From: Armigeres subalbatus
Lineage: Eukaryota; Arthropoda; Insecta; Diptera; Culicidae
NCBI RefSeq assembly: GCF_024139115.2
Contig: NW_026942465.1
Span: forward strand, 62,001 to 126,000
DNA: 64,000 nt
Direction of reading: 5' to 3'
Shown here: positions 57,881 through 64,000 of the stretch, in pieces
Numbering within the stretch: the stretch's first letter is position 1
Layout of the letters: each line of letters begins with the position of its first letter
Translations under genes and position numbers: made by a program
Notes under the pieces: generated by a model
Database searches by the model: none
Told to the model about the DNA's origin: nothing
Seen by the model: only the letters and a program-made list of their open reading frames with translations

Positions 57881-58368
57881 GGGTGGGTGTACCAATTGTC
57901 GCCATACATAAGAACAACTATTTTTAAAAAAATAAGTAAAAGTCATGTGGGTGGACTTTATATATCAAACGAAAGAATTTACTTCCTGCTCCTTAGAACA
58001 GCTGTGAAAACCACAATAAAATTTGTTATTAACCTCAAAATTGATTAATCCATAATAGGAACGCATGCACCAGTTGTGGCACTATTCTTAATTTTGGTTC
58101 CTTATTTGGCAAATCCCATTGTTTTCTTATGGGACTGGCCAAATAGGGACCACTAGTGCGACAACTGGTGCAAAGGACGTCGAAAATTAAGCAAAATCAA
58201 TTTTTACAATTATGCTTTGCTTGTTTTGGAGGAAATCAAAGGTGTTATCGTATCATATGAATATGCTTTATCGATATGAACTTGGTTTGCGGTGATTTGA
58301 TTGGCCTTTTGGCATATAAAGCACTAGTGCGACAACTGGTGCTATAGCCACAACTGGTACATCTAGCC
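57881..58368. mobile_element. TA-flanked MITE (488 bp) inside copy 1 of the inverted duplication
   Basis: Starts GGGTGGGTGTACCAATTGTC and ends with the complement of GGCTAGATGTACCAGTTGTG. TA flanks it (57879-57880 and 58369-58370). The opposite copy reads GATATGTATTAGATTGG without the insert (complement of about 58666-58682), which is the unoccupied site. Internal ACAACTGGTG motifs repeat near the right end. Confidence 0.85.
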
Positions 58369-58374
58369 TATTAT

Positions 58375-58976
58375 ATTTGTTCTAGAAACAGCTTCAAAAC
58401 ACTTTATAAACCCTCAATAAAGTAGCAACCAGAGTCTATTATATAGAGTTGCGCAAAGAGGATCTTCTTACACTTATTCTGAATGATCTTCTTGTTATTG
58501 TGTTTGCAACTTTCATTTTTGTTAAACCTTTAAAGTGACTTCACGGGAGTGTTCACTGCTAAAGTTTTTATTTCGATAACCAAGTCACCCACAGAGTGCA
58601 AACACGTTAGTTTCTTGTTGCTACTTTATTAGGGGTGTATTAAAGTTTTTTGAAGCTGTTTCTAGAGCCAATCTAATACATATCAATTCATGCGTTTTAA
58701 TTCGCCATAATAATCATAAGGCGATAACAATACTTCCGCCTTACCAACAAGCATTTGTTTACTTTGCTCGATAGGTAGACGGTTTGACAGTTCAATAGGT
58801 AGATTTGGCTTCATTCTTTGCGTAACTCTATAAATAATAGACTCTGGTAGCAACAAGTAACTCACGTGTTTGCACTCTGTGGGTGACTTGGTTGTCGAAT
58901 TAAAAAGCTTTAGAAGTGAACACTCCAGTGAAGTCACTTGAAGGGTTGAACAAAAATGAAAATTGTTTATGTTCAT
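58375..58976. repeat. Inverted duplication unit, remainder
   Basis: 58381-58428 is the complement of 58616-58664 (CTAGAAACAGCTTCAAAA ... AAAGTAGCAAC), and 58505-58632 is the complement of about 58850-58975 (CACCCACAGAGTGCAAACAC). A CAGAGTCTATTAT motif lies at 57720, 58431 and, reversed, near 58838. The pattern indicates several rounds of inverted duplication. Confidence 0.75.
58683..58976 (-). pseudogene. Unidentified conserved protein fragment, copy 2
   Basis: The minus-strand frame from ATG at 58976 encodes 97 residues and ends at 58683. The last 54 residues match copy 1: PESIIYRVTQRMKPNLPIEL, then LVGKAEVLLSP, DYYGELKR and a stop at the same place. Relative to copy 1 it has three extra residues (SNR) near LPIE, an in-frame difference. 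The first 43 residues, including a Ser/Leu/Thr-rich stretch, have no counterpart that stays open elsewhere. No domain or membrane segment is evident. The function is unknown. Confidence 0.4.
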
Positions 58977-59160
58977 TGTTCATTTTTCTTAGAATTTTGT
59001 TTATATTATGACGGAAGAATGCAAATATGGCTGGCGGGTCCACTATTGGACACTATCAGAGGCGCATCCACGTTCCAAGACGTGGGTAGGACAAAAAGGA
59101 AAAATGCCGATTTCAAAAACACTTCTGTTGTTGAGAATGTCCTCGGTGCATATTTTACAT

Positions 59161-60846
59161 ATTATTATTTATTTAGACTAAGGCCGAAGTGGCCTGTGCG
59201 GTATATAAGAGTCTTCTCCATTCGGCTCGGTCCATGGCTACACGTCGCCAACCACGCATTCTACGGAGGGTCCGCAAGTCATCTTCCACCTGATCGATCC
59301 ACGTTGCCCGCTGCGCACCTCGCCTTCTTGTGCCCGTCGGATCGTTGTCGAGAACCATTTTCACCGGGTTACTGTCCGACATTCTGGCTACGTGCCCAGC
59401 CCACCGCAGTCGTCCGATTTTTGCGGTGTGAACGATGGATGGTTCTCCCAGCAACTCATGCAACTCGTGGTTCATTCGCCTCCTCCACGTACCGTCCGCC
59501 ATCTTCACTCCACCATAGATGGTACGCAGAACTTTCCTTTCGAACACTCCAAGTGCGCGTTGGTCCTCCACGAGCATCGTCCAGGTCTCGTGTCCGTAGA
59601 GGACTACCGGTCTAATGAGAGTTTTGTAGATTGTCAGTTTGGTACGGCGGAGAACTCTATTCGATCGGAATGTCTTGCGGAGTCCAAAGTACGTACGATT
59701 TCCAGCCGCTATGCGTCTCCGAATTTCTCTGCTGATATCATTTTCGGCAGTCATCAGTGAGCACAAGCACACAATTCTTCTACCACCTCGATTTCAACTC
59801 GACGCAAACTCGCGGTGGGTGGTTCACATTGTCTTCTCTTGAACCTCTTCCTATCATGTACTTCGTTTTCGACGTGTTGATGACTAGTCCGATCCGCTCA
59901 GCTTCCCTCTTCAGTCTGATGTAGGCTTCCTCCATCTTGTCAAAGTTACGTGCCATAATATCTATGTCGTCGGCGAAGCCAAACTTATTAAAACAAACTG
60001 GACAAACTTATTAAAAATTGTACCACTCGTGTTAATCCCTGCTCTTCGTATTATCACTTCCAAAGCTATGTTGAATAGCAGACACGAAAGACCATCACCT
60101 TGCCGTAACCCTCTGCGGGTTACGAAGGGACTCGAGAATGCCCCTGAAACTTGAACTACGCATATCACCCGATCCATCGTCGCTTTGATCAACCGTGTCA
60201 GTTTATCCGGAAATCCGTGTTCGTGCATAAGCTGCCATAGCTGGTCCCGATCGATTGTATCATATGCGGCTTTGAAGTCGATGAATAGATGGATGATGTT
60301 GGTCAACTCCAGGGGCTTTGTTGGTTTTCAGCCGGCCGATTTCCTCCTAGATTTCCTGGAGATTCGCAGCCGGAAGTCGCATGTCCTGCGCTCGTTCTCC
60401 TAGGTTTATTTCCATACCGCCACCGTTGTCTGGCACATCGCCATTCAGGTGCTCTTTGTAGTGCTACCGCCACCTTTAGATCACCTCACGCTCGTTCATG
60501 AGAAGTTTCCCGTTTATGTCCTTACACATATCGGGCTGTGGCACGTGGCCCTTACGTGAACGGTTCAACTTCTCATAGAACTTCCGTGTGTTATTAGCGC
60601 GGTACAGTTGCTCCGTCTCTTCACGGTCTCGATCTTCCTGCTGGCGCTGTTTCCTATGGAAAATCAAGTTTTGTTTGTTCCTAGCCCGTTTGTATCGTGC
60701 CTCGTTCGCCCTCGTGCGGTGTTGCAGCAATCTCGCCCATGCTGCATTCTTCTCTTCCACTAACTGCTCACTTTCGCCGTCATACCAGTCGTTTCTCTGA
60801 ACCGAGGGCACCGTCCCAAGTGCAGCAGTTGCGGTGCTACCAATCT
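59161..60846 (-). mobile_element. RTE-like retrotransposon copy C, 5'-truncated with internal deletion
   Basis: The minus strand carries the linker (NDWYDGESEQLVEEKNAAWA, 60800), then early RT to near DQL, then resumes at HLFIDFKAAYDTID (60290). About 360 bp present in copy B, from the start of RT to this block, is missing at 60290-60305. RRGLRQGDGLSCLLFNI (60110) follows. The FADD box region near 59970 is altered by a local rearrangement. The C-terminal part from 59772 to 59173 is close to copy B (IYKTLIRPVVLYGHETW and RLRWAGHVARM). The 3' boundary has the same GGCCTTAGTCTAAATAAATA tail. It is inactive. Confidence 0.9.
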
Positions 60847-61076
60847 TGTTTAGCACTTTCGAAATTGATCGATACGATAGTTATTTTGCAAGAAGTCGCA
60901 AAAAGTTATCCAAGAATTTTCTGGAATCAACAGCTTCAGTTCTAACTAGTAAACAAAAAACTATGATGCGGTTTTCAATATGATACCTATTCCTTGTGGC
61001 ACAGAGAAATGATATTAGACAGTACATGTTCTGGTCATCCAAAGAATCTATGGATGAGGCCTTTCGATCTACATGC
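60847..61076. other. Unassigned AT-rich spacer
   Basis: Short sequence between RTE copy C and hAT copy B. No feature seen. Confidence 0.4.
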
Positions 61077-61084
61077 GTCACCAA

Positions 61085-62884
61085 TAGGGTGGTCGGTATT
61101 GGCCATTTTTGACAAATACCGGTAGTCGGTATTTGGTGGAGTCAATACCGGTACAATACCGGTTTTTGTGAAAATTTCAGGTAATAAACGAAAAAATTGT
61201 GATTTGTACTTTGGATGAAAAACAATATTTGTTGACAAACTCCAAATGTTAAAGTCATTGCATGTTGAGCTGGGCAAAGCGAAACTTACGTAGACATTAC
61301 ATACTGAGCGACTCATCTCCCAATCCGCATTGGATTTTGTTGGCAATGTTGTCAACTACTGAGAATGCCCTCTCTGGTTCCACTTGAACGAATGATTCCA
61401 AGACGGTCAAAAATCAGTGCTAAATACTTGACCTTAATACTTTCCAATTAATAGTAGGAGAATACCTTATGGAATGCTTGCACGGATCCTGTCGTCAACG
61501 TATTTGCCACCAGCAACGCAAGTGTTTTGTTAGTCTCTTCTCAAGTTGTTCTTTAACCGATAAAAACAAGAAAAATTATCCATAAAGGAATCTTCTTCGT
61601 ACCGATCGTCAGATATGGCCGTTGTCTCAGTTTCAACGATTGCATCAGGATATTAGATGCTTCAAGATCCTGTCCGCTTGCTTAATCAAAGTAGCTCTAG
61701 ATGCCTCGCAGAAACTGCCAAAATTGTTTCTGATTAATTGCTTCGAGGCAGAATTATTCAAAAAAGCAAAAAGATCGGCGTGGATAGTATCTCTTGGATT
61801 CATTCTTTAAAAACATTAAATAAGTGGCGGAAATTTCTGTGGCTTGATTTGACATTGTACTGCGCATAAAAAAATCTACTCCGCTTATTTTGGTCGTAAC
61901 AAAAAATAAACGCCAGATAGCCGCCTAAGGAAAATATACCTGCAGAAAAGCTTCTTTGATATTTTTGAAAACTTGGCTGCGACGTGATGGATTGTGGCTT
62001 TTTGTACTGCGGAGAAATTTTTCACATCTATGAGAAACTTGGAATTTTTTTACAAAAGTTGTCATTTTGTTGCAAAGCATTATAATTGTTCCAAAATAAA
62101 TTGGAGTGCCACGTCGGCTTCATATAGAGTGCAGAACTCACAGAGCAGTGGTTCCACAGCAGCTTGAGCAGGTTCGAGGGTTTGAATTATTTCATCAACC
62201 GCCAAACAATCACCACTGAAGTTGAATTTGGATTAAAGCTTCAACTCATGGATCCGTTTAAGCATAGGTAGATAACATGTTATTCAAGCGTGCCTTAGCA
62301 TCAGCCACTAATTCAAACTCTTTTCTGAATTCAGAACAGAAAATCGTTTTTCACAGTTTATCTCCGGAAAAGAACTACTACGGCCCGTACCTTTTTCACA
62401 ATTTCATGCATTGAGGGAAAATTCTCGTTGATGTCAACAATGTTCATTGAATAAAAAGTCATTCGCAGTTTGACAGATGGCTAAGAGAATGAAGCAACAG
62501 GAATGATTAATGACGATGTTGATTGATTTTTGTTGTAGCGTGAACGTCGTCAATGATGCTTACTTGGGCCAAGTTAGTCATGCGCGCATTTATTCGTTGT
62601 ATTTCGATGAGTCTTTAGTGCTTGAAACCAAATATTTGTCCCATTTATGCTGGATTTCCTGTTTATATAGGACAGATATGCGATTACAGACAGTTGAGCT
62701 GATGTAGGTAAACTATATAGAGATATGTAGGTGAACATTATTCGATATTTTTTATACTGTCAGCAAAATTTGAAATACCGAAAATACCGGTATTTTCCGC
62801 CTCTAATACCGGTATTTTCGGTACCCAAAATTGGCCGGTAATACCGGTATTACCGGTTTCGGTACTACCGGTTAGACCACCCTA
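61085..62884 (-). mobile_element. hAT element copy B (1800 bp), defective
   Basis: Starts TAGGGTGGTC and ends GACCACCCTA with exact GTCACCAA on both sides (61077-61084 and 62885-62892). It is the reversed relative of copy A, with the same ACCGGTATT-rich ends. On its coding strand the dimerisation segment is readable at 61383-61258 (VEPERAFSVVDNIANK and CGLGDESLSM), with the TAA at 61297-61299 shared with copy A. It lacks the two MITEs found in copy A and so shows their unoccupied sites. Other frames are broken, so no functional transposase is made. Confidence 0.92.
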
Positions 62885-63044
62885 GTCACCAACGACCAAT
62901 ATTCCCGATTTAAATATGGCACATGCTCTCTGTAGTACAAATAATAGAATATGATCACAGCATCCCGGGCCATGAACCCATGGCCATGGACCAAACCATG
63001 AACAGAATAACAAAACATGATATGAACTTGATTGATATAAGAGA

Positions 63045-64000
63045 TAAAAGAACAGGCTACGTACCCGGCCCACTGCACTCGTCTGACTTTCGCGGTGTGA
63101 ACGATGGATGATTCTCCCAACAGCTGATGCAACTCGTAGTTCATTTACCTCCCCAAGGTATCGTCCGCCATCTGTACCCCATCATAGATGGTACGCAGCA
63201 ATTTCCTTTTTAAAACTCCTTAGAGAACTACCGGTCTAATAAGAGTTTTGTAGAAAGTCAGTTTGATACGGCGGTGAACTCTATTCGATCGGAGCGTTTG
63301 GCGAAGTCCAACGTATACGTACTTACGATTTCCTGCCATGATGCGTCTCCGAATTTCTCTGCTGGTATCGTTATCGAAACTCACCAGGGAGCCCAAGTAC
63401 ACGAATTCTTCAACCATCTCGATTTCGTCACCACCGATACAATCTCGTGGTGGGTGGCTTACATTGGCCTTTTCTGAGTTTCTCCCTATCATGTACTTCG
63501 TCTTCTACGTGTTGATGACTAATCCAATCCGTTTAGATTCCCTTTTCAGTCTGATGTGGGCTTCCATCATTCAAGCAGCACAAGTTGAGCAAATCAGGTT
63601 GCAGTAACCATATTGTGACTGAATCCGGTCATATATAGATTAATGTGATCGATGTGCAATATGTGTGCTGCTCGGGCACCCTCTCAAAGTTACGTGCCAT
63701 AATATCAATGTCGTCGGTGAAACTGGACGAACTTCGTGAAAATCGTACCACTCATGTCAATTCCTGCCATTCGTATATCTCCCTCTAAAGCAATGTTGAG
63801 TTGAAGGCATGAAAGACCATCACCTTAGAATAGCCTTAGCATCACCACCCCATCCATCGTCGCCATGATCACCCGTATCAGTTTATCCGGATATCATATT
63901 CATTAACTGATCGAATGTATCACATGCGGTTTTGACTTCGATGATTAGATGATGTGTGGGCACGTTGTATTCGCGGCATTTCTGCAATACCTGACGTACG
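63045..64000 (-). pseudogene. RTE-like retrotransposon copy D, truncated by window edge
   Basis: The minus strand reads from an RT block near 64000 (complement of GGCACGTTGTATTCGCGGCA, as in copy B at 17140) to the C-terminal region at 63045. Recognisable parts include VEEFVYLGSLVSFDNDTSRE (63400), FYKTLIRPVVL (63230) and MNYELHQLLGESSIVHTAK (63110). It is more diverged than B and C and interrupted, with about 110 bases of foreign sequence near 63570-63680. It is inactive. The 5' part lies outside the window. Confidence 0.85.

Overview
The window is eukaryotic, repeat-dominated DNA and most likely comes from a culicine mosquito of the Aedes type. The evidence is three copies of a Feilai-type tRNA-related SINE, several RTE-like non-LTR retrotransposons, dense MITEs and hAT relics, and large short-unit satellites in AT-rich DNA. 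I recognise no host protein-coding gene. The window could be intergenic or lie within a large intron.

Layout. 1-7.2 kb: a 52-bp and a 16-bp tandem array, unassigned sequence, a tRNA-like SINE head, a decayed RTE-like element (minus strand) and a degenerate 12/24-bp array that reverses orientation midway. 7.8-11.3 kb: a near-perfect palindrome broken by a TA-flanked MITE, a hAT element with a perfect 8-bp target duplication that itself carries two MITEs, and a gag/ORF1-like pseudogene. 13-18.3 kb: a SINE, then a large inverted repeat into which an RTE-like element has jumped, which in turn holds a TTAA-flanked MITE. 18.7-24.4 kb: a composite with inverted ends containing hAT-like termini and a 23-bp satellite. 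24.5-28.4 kb: an RTE-like fragment, a GAGAAGT/ACTTCTC inverted array, and a 23-bp satellite in reverse orientation interrupted by a MITE and a SINE. 31.4-35.9 kb: a 24-bp satellite. 40.1-42.4 kb: a 2.3-kb element with about 168-bp inverted ends, CACGGTG termini and a 5-bp duplication (Transib-like). 43.7-48.0 kb: the largest 23-bp satellite. 49.7-50.4 kb: a 91-bp tandem array carrying a hAT-type MITE. 54.8-64 kb: a tandem array, RTE fragments, an 18-bp inverted array, an inverted duplication encoding a conserved unidentified peptide, a second hAT copy and the edge of a further RTE copy.

The long open frames (up to 1303 codons) lie in satellites whose units lack stop codons and are not genes. 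The strongest result is a set of nested insertions whose unoccupied target sites are present elsewhere in this same window, so order of insertion and target duplications can be read directly. A second theme is that many short-unit arrays are arranged head to head, so a transcript across them would fold into long double-stranded RNA.
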